Positions 11,180-23,239 of a stretch of 64,000 nt of DNA are shown here, piece by piece (position 1 is the stretch's first letter; the number at the start of each line of letters is the position of its first letter). A model generated the notes under the pieces. It did no database searches. It was given only the letters and a program-made list of their open reading frames with translations, and had not been told where the DNA came from. This DNA comes from Azolla caroliniana (Eukaryota; Polypodiophyta): positions 1,178,001 to 1,242,000 of the forward strand of contig JBHGNT010000005.1 in assembly GCA_043228905.1 (NCBI GenBank). Reading direction: 5' to 3'. The position numbers and the translations under genes are program-made.

Positions 11180-13600
11180 CGTACATATGCCCATGTGTGT
11201 ATATTTATGCTTGCTTATAAGTTATACATATGTTTTATCATGTGAAGTTCACACAATGGATCATGTTGAAACCAAAATGGTTGATCATATTTCCCAATCA
11301 AATGGTGTCCAAGTATAGGCAATCGGATTTTTTGAAATCTAGGTAAGTTTCTTTGCATCTCACCACTCTATAACTTTTGATTGATGATTGCCACAATACT
11401 GAGACCTCCTACTTCTACACGATGGTTGTCAATCAGAATTTAGACCTCAAAACGTCGTGTATATTTTCATATGACAGTTTTTGTTGAGGTTTTGGCCTCA
11501 ACATGATGGTTTGTAGTGGCTTGTACATGATGGTTCGGAGTTAGTATATACAGCTCAACAAGGTCATTGGGTGTATATAAACATGGTGATTTCTGCGTAA
11601 TGGGATCTATTTAAAGGCTCCACACAATGGTTTCTATTACCGACACAATCGTTCAGCCCGACAAGCGTGAGTGGTGAATTTGTGTGTTTTTCTATGTTGA
11701 AACCTTGCAATGTAGAAATAGGTGGTTTCCTTTGAGGAGAGAAGATTTGAACCTGTGTGATCTGTTGTTTGAACCCATTCTCGAGTTGACTGAGTTTTTT
11801 TGCCGAACTCGTCCATAATTTTTTATGGATGAGAGAGACAAAACTGAACTGGAATTTAATTTAAATGGTGGGCATCTTGCGCCTTCTTTTTCTCTGATGC
11901 AAAATGTAAGATTTCCAACGGATTTTGCTACTCCCACTTTCCGCTACTCCAGCTTGTCGCCTTGGGATGTACGAAAACACAGTGAATTCATTAATTGTTG
12001 ATTCACCTCTGCAAGTTAGGCAGGGGGCATGGCCTCCTGCACCAGCATGTGAAAAAGAATTCGTGGTTTCTTTTTCTAATTCGGAGAGGTTAGAGTTTCA
12101 AGCCCGTCCTAGATAGATTATCAAAGGATGTTGAGATTATATCAACGAAGTCATAATCCATAGAGGATTGAGGATTCTCCAAAATAAATCTGCCTTGGAT
12201 GCTGATAATTGGAACAATTGGATAGATTCTTTTCCCAAGCTTGTTGATTCATAGAATTCACATAAAGATTTGGCATAGCATGACACTTTGAACAATGCAT
12301 TTTAACTATCATCGACAAAAACTATACTAGTTTCTTCTGTTTTCAAAAATAAATCATCGAGGAAAGAAAATATGGTCATAAGATGGACTAGGAAATTCTA
12401 TGTAGTTAGGACTTTTTGGACATGGACATCATCCCAAGAGTTGGGTTTTTCACCCATTAAAGCAATTCATGAGCTAGGCTCAAAACGTCATGAAATGGTT
12501 CGGTCCAAGGGAACAAATTGAATTAGACACCCCAGTAGTCCTAGCTGTAAACAATGGATATTATGTGTCACACATATTGACCAACGCCATTTACCCTCAG
12601 GTAGAAAAATACCAATTAGAAAGAGACAATTTTTAGCTTTAGCTCTAGGGAGTATGTTAGAACGAGGAGGAACCCATGTAACAAGTTTATAATTCACCTT
12701 TAATTTTCTCCTTATTAAAGTAAATAATTACGACTATGTTCCTCTAGGAGGGTATAAAGGTTTATAGATTTCACCCCTCATGACAATACTAAGCTCTCTA
12801 TGTTACCTTACATAAGTAAAAACCTCATGATTAACTATGAATGTTTCTAATGACACTTTGACGATTGGATGGATAACACCATTTTAATGTAAAATTATGA
12901 GTAAGCTTTTTACTATAGCTGGAATCAAAGATCAACACAATGTTGGATGCTCATATCTATTGTCAAATTATTGAATCTTGAAATTCGTAATTAGACAAGT
13001 TTTACTTGATTGGGGGTAAATACATAGTATGTTCCATCATTGTTGTGCAAACTCTTGCACATAAATAAATGGTATCGTTAATGACAATAAATTGTTAAAT
13101 AAATAGTTTGACTTCTACAATATTTGAAGGAAGCAAACAAAAGAGTTAATAGGGTATATAAATCTGAATTGATTTAGAGGAATTCCTAATACAACCCTCT
13201 TGCTTATACTTCATTGTCAAGGTGATGAGTGGGATCTTAATATCTTGATTAGTGGATTAATATAGTAACTGCAAATAAAGGACTTGTAATGCTTTTTTTT
13301 ATAAATTGCCCTGTTCTAGAAATAGGGAGTATTTTGGTCCATTAAAGACTTGCATGCCTCAACTACCATGTAATTTTCTAAAGGTTAATCCTCAGTGTAA
13401 TGTACTCCCTTAGGCAAGTAAATAATTTTCAGTGGTCATGTACTTTGAGGACGATGGCAAGTGATGGTAGCTAGAGAAATGGTAAAGAAAAAGTGAAAAG
13501 AGAAAAGAAAAACTTGTCGTTTAAATAAGAGAAAACCATACCCACAATCACTCTCTCATATAGTGGAGTGGTTGAGGTCCTTAGAATATATTGGCATGGG
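11180..13600. other. Intergenic between the Ycf49-like gene and peroxidase B
   Basis: AT-rich. No exon with splice support and no recognisable transposon protein was seen. Short ORFs at 11692-12116 and 12488-12697 lack family resemblance. Confidence 0.4.
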
Positions 13601-13605
13601 TACAT

Positions 13606-13613
13606 TATATATA
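13606..13613 (+). promoter_or_regulatory. Candidate TATA box of peroxidase B
   Basis: TATATATA about 240 bp upstream of the ATG, at nearly the same distance as the candidate in copy A. The downstream leader shares a short CTTCAT...TAAAAGGTA block with copy A. Confidence 0.35.
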
Positions 13614-13848
13614 TGGGTCTGAATTAAAATTCCATGCACTCATTCAGCTTCATCCAAGATACTCTAGGTGCAAGTGCTAATCGTATATCAAGACTTCATT
13701 GTAAAAGGTACATTTAATGAATTGGCATTTGTAATGATTAATACCTTCATGAAATGATCACAAGAATTGAATGGCATTTCATTGATAAGTAATGTGATAC
13801 CAATGAATGTTCATTATGATTGTGCAACTAGGTAAGTTCCACATCATC

Positions 13849-15304
13849 ATGGCAGCAACAAACTTATCCAACAAACGTTCCTTCCACCATGATGTACAAA
13901 TGAATAAGAGGATTGTGGTGCAGCTACATTTGATCATGTGCATGTTTGTGTGGCTCGATTTGAGTGTCATTAAATCAAGCGCACAATTTAGGCCAGTCAC
14001 ATCCACACCGAATCCAAACAGCAAAACTCCCACGATATCTAGTTATCCTACACCCAATGTTAATAATGTGCCAACACCTGTAGGGATGTCCCCAAATTTC
14101 TATAGCACTTCTTGCCCACAAGTCTTTAATGTCATCCAAAACCAACTTGCGCCCATCATTCAAAACAACCCTGGCCAAGCTGCTGGCATCCTTCGCATTA
14201 TGTTTCATGATTGTTTTGTCCAGGTATTTACAATTAATTCTCATACGACCGTGTGAGGGATGGATATACCACATCCATTTAAAATCTGAACTTAGACATT
14301 GGTTTTGCTACCCATTATAGGGTTGTGATGCCTCCATTCTACTCCTCCGGCCCACCACCGAACTCACCGCGACGCCCAACAACCAGTCCATTCGAATTTC
14401 GTCCATCCAACTTCTCGACAACATCAAGGCTTCCTTGGAACAAGTGTGCCCTGGTGTCGTGTCTTGTGCGGATACAATAGCCTTGTCAACAGCCATTGCT
14501 GTTCGTTTGGTATATGGTCCAGTCTTTTTATAACAAAATTAGCTACGTTTCGCGAACTCTGATGCTTTTTGTGCCATATACGAATGAATGATATATCCAT
14601 CCATGTCTTCCAATCTAATCTCTGCAGGTTGGAGGGCCAAATATCCCGATCGCAACAGGGCGTCGAGATAGCCTCTCTGCTGCAACAAACCAAACGGTAA
14701 TCAATAATATTCCTCCCCCAACATTCAGCATCACTGCTTTGAAACAGAACTTCCAGAATCACGGATTGGATAGCCGAGACCTCGTGGCCCTCTCCGGTAA
14801 GTTGTCTCTGCAAATTCTTCCTATCTTGAGCTATACCTTCATCAAACCCCTGCAAATTCTTTACCTACTGAGACTTTAAAATATGTTTACCATTTTGTTC
14901 CAGGAGCACACACGATCGGCCGCGCTCATTGCCGGTTTGTGGATCCACAAATCACACCTATCGTGTCATCAGACCTAAACCCGGCCTTCGCTGCCAATCT
15001 ATCTCGAATTTGCCTGCCCGCTAACAGTCCAGTGAAGCAACGCCAAACCGTCCACCTAGACTTCATCACAAAAGATCTGTTTGACAATGCCTACTTCCAG
15101 AACATATTGGCCAAGAGGGCCATCTTTCACACAGATGCCGAGCTCTTGAATGCCACTGACACCATGCAACTTGTTCAACTGTACGCCCAAAATCAAGCCC
15201 AGTTCTTCCAACAATTCAGCATCTCCATGGTCAAGATGAGCCAACTAGGCGTGCTCACTGGAAATCAGGGAGTCATTCGAAATAGATGCTCTGTTCCCAA
15301 CTGA
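13849..15304 (+). CDS. PRX: Class III secretory peroxidase, copy B
   Basis: Near-duplicate of the minus-strand peroxidase. Exons 13849-14223, 14321-14509, 14628-14796, 14904-15304; 377 residues with every exon the same length as in copy A. Catalytic Arg and His (RIMFHDCF), proximal His (SGAHTIG), eight Cys and both Ca2+ sites are kept, so it looks functional. Visible differences from A include LVALSG for LVSLSG, CRFVDPQ for CRIVDPQ, FITKDLF for FITEDLF and a SVPN rather than SAPN end. The start is the ATG shared by both copies, with a second Met 17 codons later at the head of the signal peptide. The Pro/Thr/Asn-rich N-terminal extension is also present. The gene is transcribed away from copy A, so the two are divergent with the Ycf49-like gene between them. 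Confidence 0.93.
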
Positions 15305-15640
15305 CATTCAATATGTCACTCATGAAGCACTTGTTTGCTTCACCTTTTTTTATGCCTTATCATGTTTTGAAGTCACCTTTGCATCAAGTGGAATAACTCC
15401 TAATCATTAGTTCCTCTTTCTCTAGAATCCTTCCATATCAAACCATTTGATTTGGTCATCCAAATCATCTTGCTTCCAACTTTTTATATCTGGTATGTCA
15501 TTCTCAATCATTGCTCCACTTACCTCATCATTTCGACTAGTTTTTTCATCGGTATGAAATGAAGAGCTGCATACGCAGCTGGCTTCCTACCTGGTTTGCT
15601 AATGGCAGATCGAAATTGTATTTTTCCCATAATACAATAT

Positions 15641-16799
15641 CACGTGTGGTGACTATTTCTCTTGCATTTCTATAATGATTATGACGTGTAGACTTGTTTC
15701 TTCCTGTTTCCCTCTATCTTGATCCTCAATTGAGCCACAATACTAAGAATTCAATAACATCACGAAATACAATTTTAGCTCAATCACGTTTTAACACTTT
15801 GACCAAGTGAGAATGATTTGAACATTATTTTGGAAAACTATTTGGCACTCTTTCAATATAGCCCTTTCTCTTCAGTGGTAATAGAGTAGAGTGAAATGTA
15901 CAGATTTCATCTCCTAACACCTTGTTGAGATTGTGGTGTTGTTTGTCCATTTGGGGAATCAATCTCCTTGCCTTTTGTTTGGCTAGAATTGGTTCCATGT
16001 GAATTGTTCTCTTTACTTCGCGGACTTCGCAACTCATCTTGTTTGAGATGAGGTTGTTCCTCCTCACTGTTATGCACCCATAACATAGGTGGGGATAGGG
16101 AGGGGTATGTTGACTAATGTTAGAAAGGGAATAATGTGATTGGATAAAGGGAATGATAGTTGTATGCATTGTCATGAATGGAGGTCTTTTAAAGAAGCAC
16201 ATCTATTCAAGGGGCCTAGGAAGAAGTAAAATATGAGGCCTCGGTACCCCCATATAAAACACATCACATCAGAAGGCTGAATTTTTTATATACCCATGGT
16301 GTGAACTAGGCTTTCGTCACGATGATTGTATTGACCTTTTCCAAGGTACAAGTCATCCTAATATCCATTGGTATGGGACATAGGTGGTAGGATGCCTATG
16401 TCGTGATCATAGCTCAAGGTTGGTCGAGATAATTGGGTTCTTCTATCCACTCTATTCACCTTTCTTTTACTTTTATTTGGTCTATTGATTAGTAAGAAAT
16501 TCTTAACACGTAGGTGCCTCCCACCTCGATCTTAATCATTGTCCTTGTGGTTATAATATGTCTATCTGTGCATTGAAATTATACAGTCTAAAAGACAGAT
16601 TTAAGTTTTCATAGGTCACATAAAATATGGTCTTGATTTTGTACTTCAGACTTTTCTATTTCAAATGTAGAAACTAATCCCGCAAAAATAGACCACACTC
16701 AAGTAGGCATGGAATACTATACTGATGGTTTATCTCTAGTTGATGCTTCTAACAAAACCAATTGCCAAGGTGCGATGGCCTCAAGTAAGGTCACCATAG
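15641..16799. other. Intergenic
   Basis: No gene recognised. The open minus-strand stretch at 15825-16202 has no family features. Confidence 0.4.
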
Positions 16800-18100
16800 C
16801 CTACATATTCCCAACAAGTATTCTACAATTTGGATCCAACCACACCCCTTGATGCCATCACCTCCCAACTCTCAATTATACCCCGTGCTTCTACAACACT
16901 CCTTCCAGACACCATAATCTTGGGAATATGGGCCAAAATCATTTGCGCAACCAAGATTGCAAAGAGATGCATATACAACTTTGAACATATTTATGCCTTG
17001 GAGAGATTACACGAAACACAGCCCAAATGTGGAACTGTAGGACTGTTATGAATAGCCTGAATGTAGAGTGGAACTCAATACTTACATCAAGGTCAAAGAG
17101 GTATGAGCCCCAAGTCAACCAAGATTTAGGACAGCTTCTCTAGCACCCACAACATCCTTGCATTATGTAACTTGATTAACAAACCAAACGTACCCAAGAA
17201 GAGATTGTATCAAAGCCACCTTCCATACTATACAAGGTAAAAACTCTTAGAAGAACTATGCACTTGAAATTCCCTCTTTCATGGCTATATACACTATTAA
17301 GATCAAATGTTGGGATAAGTTTGGTGTCCATGGAGGCTTTCAAAAGATAATCATCACAAGCACCATTGGTATGAAGCCAAGATGCCCATTCTCCTCTGCT
17401 CTCTTTTCACTCTACCTTGACAAGGTAACAAAATACATCATACGTGGAGGTGGTGAAGGAATCGACATATTAAATACACTCATTCACATCCTTCGTTAGC
17501 TAATGACAAAATCTTGGTCTCATTCTAATGCCTTACATGGTTTTGCTACAAAAAAGGGATCATGTAAACCTAGGAAAGACTAAGGCCATGATCTTCCACA
17601 CTTCTGCTCCGACTCATAGAGAAGCTACCACGAGTACAAGATTAAGTAGTGGATTCCTATGAGCTAGGCTTCACCCTACCACGAGTACAAGATTAAGTAG
17701 TGGATTCCTATGGGTCACATTTACCAGCACAAGTGTGCACTTCTCTATGACCCAAGCCAGCAAAGATCCACTCATTCAATGATATGCAACTCTAGCCAAG
17801 CTAGAACGAGAATGCCACCAAAAATAGTTAAAATAGCCTCATCACAAAGTATGGTTATTCAACACCTTGATCATCGATTCCCTCATGTATGGTGCACCAA
17901 TATAGGCCATAAGCCTCCCCATGTACATGTCGGCAATGTCCACTAGATATGATATCGTCATGGATGATACGTATCATAGCATCTACCAAGACGACATCAT
18001 CTATTTTGAATTGGCAACACTCTCCCAGATGATGGAAATAATATTTTAGACAATGAACCTCATCAACCAGATTGAAACCATACACCTGAAAGGATTACAT
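16800..18100 (+). mobile_element. Decayed RTE-type LINE (reverse transcriptase remnant)
   Basis: Frameshifted reverse-transcriptase fragments on the plus strand. In order: STIGMKPRCPFSSALFSLYL (corresponding to the STIGVKQGCPLSPTLFGLYI block of plant RTE elements), GGGEGIDILNTLIHIL, a degenerate YADD region (LANDKIL), NLGKTKAMIFHTSAPTHRE in another frame, and a segment resembling the LFDTLVTPVLLYG and MIARMIRSK blocks. Several stops and frame changes show it is dead. No terminal repeats or target duplication were found. Confidence 0.7.
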
Positions 18101-19936
18101 GTGACTCATTTGAAGCATCAAAGCAAATGGCAACAGTAGAACATGCCATGACATTGAGAACTTGCCATCCAATATTGTACCCCTCTCTAAAATGATGAAG
18201 GGAACAAGGTACTGCAGCAAGATCTATGCAACCCTAAACCCAAAAGACTTGGCCTATTACAAAAATCATTTCATGAGCTTTTCATAGGATGGATTCACAC
18301 ACCAGGATACATGGATGTTTACATGTCCCATAGTGTTCACAGTGCAACTGCCAATAGGTCAACTGAGAGTTTCCTCTCACCAATTACAGTTTGAGATAGG
18401 ATGAGCACTTTGCATACCTAGACCCAAAATGTTCAACAAATTATATAAATAAGAGATCGAAAGAGAGTTACATTTTGTTTGTATAGGTGCCCAACTTTCA
18501 ACCAGGTAACAAAGCAATATCTACCCTCTACATGGACTCCACCATTCAACGAATGATGGACAAGGCTAACCCACAACAGTTTGGCCAAATGTCGTTCAAG
18601 CTTCAAAAGCATAGAGAATCAATCCAGCCATTAGCATGTGGGATGCAACAATAATCAGACATCATTCATTTTTTTCGTAGCTCTTTACCTCCATTAATAG
18701 CATCCCAAGGTACCATCATAGAGCAAGCAGAAGAATCCCAATGACAAAGGAGACCATGCACCAAATCATGGACATCATTGATCACCATCATTGAACTACC
18801 AAATGCACTTGTTAAATTCCGGTCATAGCATCATCTCACCATACCAACCAACTTTGTATGTAAAATCTAGTCACCTCTATACTCTCATACATATACTCTG
18901 CAAACTTCATCATTAGAAACCATCTCAAAAATCATTTAACCACACACATGAAAGAAATGATCGCAAAGCTTTAGAACACCTAGAACTTTTTTTGGAGAAA
19001 CTGAGGCTTGAAATGTGACCTTACGGTTCCTGGCAAAAACATATCAAGATTCTAGAATAACCTAGGAGCTTGCAAAACAGATTGAAAAATGATTGAAGCC
19101 TCTGAAATCGGCTCCAAGAAATTCCAAGTAAAAACGTGTCCATGACAAGGACATTACAATCCATGGACAAAATCAAGAGGTTGAGAAAGCAAATGAGCAG
19201 TCAAATATTTGAGAAAAAGAAATCAGGAAGAGAGCAAGCTGTCATTTCAGATTTCAGATAATCAAAACCGAGGCAACAGAATTAATAGAACAATTAAAGA
19301 ATATTTGCTAAGTAAACAGATTAAATCTGATGAATTGAGAGTGCTGCTTACAAGAGTGTAACAAAGCTTTTCTAGGAGGTGACATAGATCCAGGTTGACT
19401 AAAAACGGAGATCCTCTGATAGCTGACAAAATCTGCAAAAGTCCAAGCCGTATTAAATTGGCTTGGATCATAAACGATTCTGGATTGAGACGAGAAATTG
19501 AAATAGCTGATTCCCAATAAAGTCAAGATGGCAATCACAAGGGACCCAAATTTTCGCAAAAAACATCAGATAGAAAGAACTTAAGACACACCCTGTTGTC
19601 AACGCGAAAATGCCAATAAATATCCCTGGCCATTTTGTGTCCGAGTTTTCCATCTTGAATGCCAACGTAGCAGTATAATGTTTCATGTCGGAAAATGAGA
19701 ACATATATAATGAATGTTGATGGCGTATCCAGAAAATGTTGACACAGTAAGCAATTTGAGTTCAATCAATAAAATGTGAAAGGCAGTCAGATAACTCTCT
19801 ATATAACTAAAAATTCCATTGACTCACAAAACTAAAACCATATTTTGTAAGAATCATTCAGGCTCAATTAGATATGTCTCATAGTGACAATTTGATCACA
19901 GGAATCTTTTCTGGTACCATGTTTCATCAGATCTCT
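18101..19936. other. Intergenic, 3' of NUP43
   Basis: The left part continues unrecognised sequence after the LINE relic. Three overlapping minus-strand ORFs at 19262-19765 have hydrophobic stretches but no splice-consistent gene model and no recognised family. They lie just downstream of the NUP43 stop and may be UTR or chance. Confidence 0.35.
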
Positions 19937-22900
19937 TTAGGATCTCTTCAAGTATATTAGACTTTCAAACTCCAAGCCACAAATTATATCCTGCAAAAAG
20001 AATAGTCCACGTCATACTCAGAAAAACACCATGACATGGCAAAAAATAATCAAGTTTACAAATGAATTGTCTCTTACACTCGCATTTTCAGGATTGATGT
20101 CAAATGTATTAATAGCACATGGCTCTGCCAAAATCTCCCAAGGTGCTTCACCTGTTGCAAATGTATTCAAGAAAGCATGAATTGAGTATATTTCATTACA
20201 GCCTACAGGTTTCTTGCTTTATGCTAAAATTCACGTAAAGAGCCTAGTTTAGTAGATTAAAAGATTTACAAATGCCAGTGGAGCACAAGAAGCCAAATCA
20301 TAAAAATAGCTAGCCAACGGCACATGGAATCCTTATATGACATCATTGATAAGAACAGACATCCTTGACATAAGCCTAAACACAGAGACCTCTCATTGTA
20401 ATGGTTGATAAAATCACCTTAATACAAATCCTATCATTATGGCACTCACATATCTCATCAGCTTATTTCCTTAGAATCTAATTTATTCTTGATACATCAA
20501 ATACAAGAAAGTCAAATCCTAATCCACCCTAATTACACTTACCTGTTTCAACAACTCCAAGTATGCCATCCTCTGAGCACATCATGGCTGGTGGAACCTT
20601 ACTCGACATGGCACTACTCCCGCCAGCTAATGTGAAAGGATCAAACCTTACATTCCATACATCACTCTCAGCCATACTGTCTCCTATGAACTGCCCTTTC
20701 ACATTGAAGGAACCAGAGAGCTGCACAGGCTCCTGTTGCCACCGTAGATCCCACGCCATCACAGCACCATTTGATCCCCCGACCTTTATGACAACAAGTG
20801 TTTTCACAATAGAATACTTTTACTTGCCTATATAATTATGTTTGTAAAAGAACTTCTAACACCCTTGCATTTTTTATCTCCCCAAATGCCCCTGGTCAAC
20901 CCTGCAAGGAGATGAAGTGGTTATTAGGTACTCAAGTAGCAAGTATTATTGCCACGGGTTGATCAAGCGCATTTGGGGAAATAAAGAAAAAGTCAGGGAG
21001 GTATTTTGAAGTTTTCTCATTTGTATTTCATAGAATCAGGAAAATAAAGAAAGAAAATTTTCTATTACTAGTCCATACCACACAAACATGTTTTCGAGAA
21101 GGATGCACATCAATAGAGTGTATGATTCCAGCTCCATATCCAGGGTTCCTATAAAGCAGCAAAAAAGATAATGCTAAGTTCTACATCAAACATGCAGACT
21201 ATTTTTCTACATTAATTACATGGCATCATAAGCAAAACATAGACATGAGAAAGTATTATGAAATCTATACATGTCTCGTGATTTTTAAACAGCATTCATG
21301 TTTACACATGTCCGCATAATGCTCACAAATGTGCCTACAATGCTTGCTGAAATTCTAAAGTTGCTATGTCCCGACATCACAAATGTGCCTACAATGCTTG
21401 CTGAAATTCTAAAGTTGCTATGTCCTGACACTATGTTAGCAAAACATCCAAATTCACTAAAAAAATTCCCACACCATGCTGGTAAATATTCCAACAAATT
21501 ATCTTGCAATGCTAGCAAAATTTCTCAATTTATTACAACCATTTGTGCAAAAAGTATGAAGTTTTACTTAATAATAGTGACTAAAATTCTAAGGGTTTTC
21601 TTACAAATTCTCCTACAAAGAATGAGAGGGGAAACTATGAATTGAAGTTAATCATAAACAGTGGTAACTGAAAGCTCACAAAAAATGTTCCAATATTGCT
21701 AGCAGAAATTCCAACAAGATCCATTCAATGAAAGCTGAAATCACAAAATTGAAGTCAATCAATGAACAAATGCGTTAATATTTTTAGTGATCTTTGCTTA
21801 TAAAATATTCTTGACGAGACAGAATCTGTTCATTGCCGCTATGAGCCATAATCATAATAAAGGTACTAGTGAAGAAAATTCTGAATTCACATTGTGGAGG
21901 AACACATGCATATTCTTGACGAGACGGAATCTGTTTATTGCCGCTATGAGCCATAATCATAATAAAGGTACTAGTGAAGAAAACTCTGAATTCACATTGT
22001 GGAGGAACACATGCATAGTAATCCTGCAATGTCAGCCAAACCTCCAGCTATTTACCTACAAATGTTCCTATAGAACTACCAAAAAATCCAAATTGATGTT
22101 ACCTATGAGAGAATGCATAATAATGCAACTGAGAATTCCAGTGATTTTCTAATAGAATGTTTCTAAAATCTGAGCTAATCATTTCAAATTCACAAGATTG
22201 ATAGATAAAACAAATTAATGCATTGCCATATATTCTTGATCTGAGCTAAAGAAAAACCAAATTCATTGAATATTAAATATATAATAATACTAGTTATAAT
22301 TCCATAACTTCCTAGAAAAATGTTCCAACAATGCTACTCATGTTGTCCAAATTGATAGAATTGATGGATGAAAACAATTGACTGGATTACCACTGGTTAC
22401 TGATCTGGGAAATGAAAAATTCATATCCATCAGATTGACAATCAAATGCACAATAATACTAGTGAAAATTCTGACAATTTTAATATTGAACGTTTCCTAT
22501 GATGCCAATTTTTTCAAATGAAAATGATTGATCAATAAAAGGTTTACCATTTGTTAGTGACCTGAGCTACCCCGCCCGACCTTCGATGATCCCACCACTG
22601 CAAAGAGAATCCAAGTCCAGCTGTTACAAACTCTGAAGGTGAGGCCCATTTTGCAGCAGTGAAAGAGGTAAGTCCATGGTTATCGACAACAGTATTGAAT
22701 CTAAGCTGAGATTCTGCAAGTTTAATCACATTGATCCTCCCGTCTTCGCCGACAGAAACGCAGTCATGAGTGTCGATCTGCAGATCCATGGCAGAAACAG
22801 CGCCTTGATGAAGTGGCGGTGAGCTAAAAAGCTGAGGCAAAGAGGATGAAACGTGGAGAGAAGAAGAAGGTCGAAGAAGCTTTGTAATAACAAAATTGGC

Positions 22901-23239
22901 TGTCCCCGAAAAGCTCGCAGCAGCTATGAGAGCTTGCTGTGAAGAAAACGGGGAAACGCTGAGGGACGAGCTCCGAGAGGGGAGAGGCCATGAAGCTTGG
23001 AGATGAAGAGAAGAAGGATCGTCGGAAGAAAGTGAAGAAAGATCAAGAGAAGACGTTCCTGTGTCGGGATCAAACAGAGAGATAGCCAGAGACTGATGCC
23101 ATGAAGTTGCAGGAGGCATCCATCGCACAGCATCAACGTAGCCACCTTGAGGAATCCGCCATAGCTCAACGCCACCGGACAGCGTTTCCTCTGGTATGGC
23201 TTTCGAAGAAGGTTCTGTTAAAGAGAGGGCCATGTCCAT
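19937..23239 (-). CDS. NUP43: Nuclear pore protein NUP43 (WD40 repeat)
   Basis: WD40 beta-propeller subunit of the Y-shaped (NUP107-160) nuclear pore scaffold. Exons on the minus strand: 23239-22548, 21148-21079, 20783-20543, 20151-20078, 19990-19937; phases all agree, 376 residues. Key stretches match my memory of Arabidopsis NUP43: YVDAVRWMPP near the N-terminus, CVSVGEDGRINVIKLAES, AAKWASPSEFVTAGLGFSLQ with WWDHRRSG, IIHSIDVHPSRKHVC, GAVMAWDLRWQQEPVQLSG, SDVWNVRFDPF, MMCSEDGILGVVETG, LAEPCAINTFDINPENAS and DIICGLEFESLIYL at the end. Two in-frame ATGs (23239 and 23233) could both serve. Exon 1 is long and carries the Ser-rich variable segment common in the plant protein. Introns 1 and 2 hold repeats and a MITE. 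Confidence 0.92.
20850..21021 (+). mobile_element. Small terminal-inverted-repeat element (MITE), copy 1
   Basis: The two ends are imperfect inverted repeats of about 50 bp. The left end reads AACTTCTAACACCC..., then CCCCAAATGCCCCTGGTCAA. The reverse complement of the right end reads AACTTCAAAATACC..., then CCCCAAATGCGCTTGATCAA. No coding capacity. It fills most of NUP43 intron 2. A relative with the same ends lies in CLC intron 3. Confidence 0.7.
21323..21430 (+). repeat. Direct tandem duplication, 54 bp unit
   Basis: Two nearly identical copies starting TCACAAATGTGCCTACAATG, at 21323 and 21377, inside NUP43 intron 1. Confidence 0.92.
21806..22015 (+). repeat. Direct tandem duplication, 105 bp unit
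   Basis: Two copies beginning TATTCTTGACGAGAC at 21806 and 21911, differing at only a few bases. It lies in NUP43 intron 1 and looks recent. Confidence 0.93.

Larger units (their letters stand above)
13600..15640. repeat. Inverted-duplication arm B (peroxidase gene plus flanks)
   Basis: Mirror copy of 5200-7160. Exon lengths are identical (375, 189, 169 and 401 bp), and introns and 3' flank align well by eye. It differs by scattered substitutions and an extra stretch of about 100 bases in the 3' flank. Confidence 0.8.

Noticed and set aside
10822-11194. Overlapping minus-strand ORFs rich in HTHTHT and SLSLSL
   Set aside because: They are translations of the GT and GA microsatellites in the minisatellite, with no start context or conservation.
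19262-19765. Three hydrophobic minus-strand ORFs just downstream of NUP43
   Set aside because: They overlap in different frames. No splice-consistent model or recognised family emerged.
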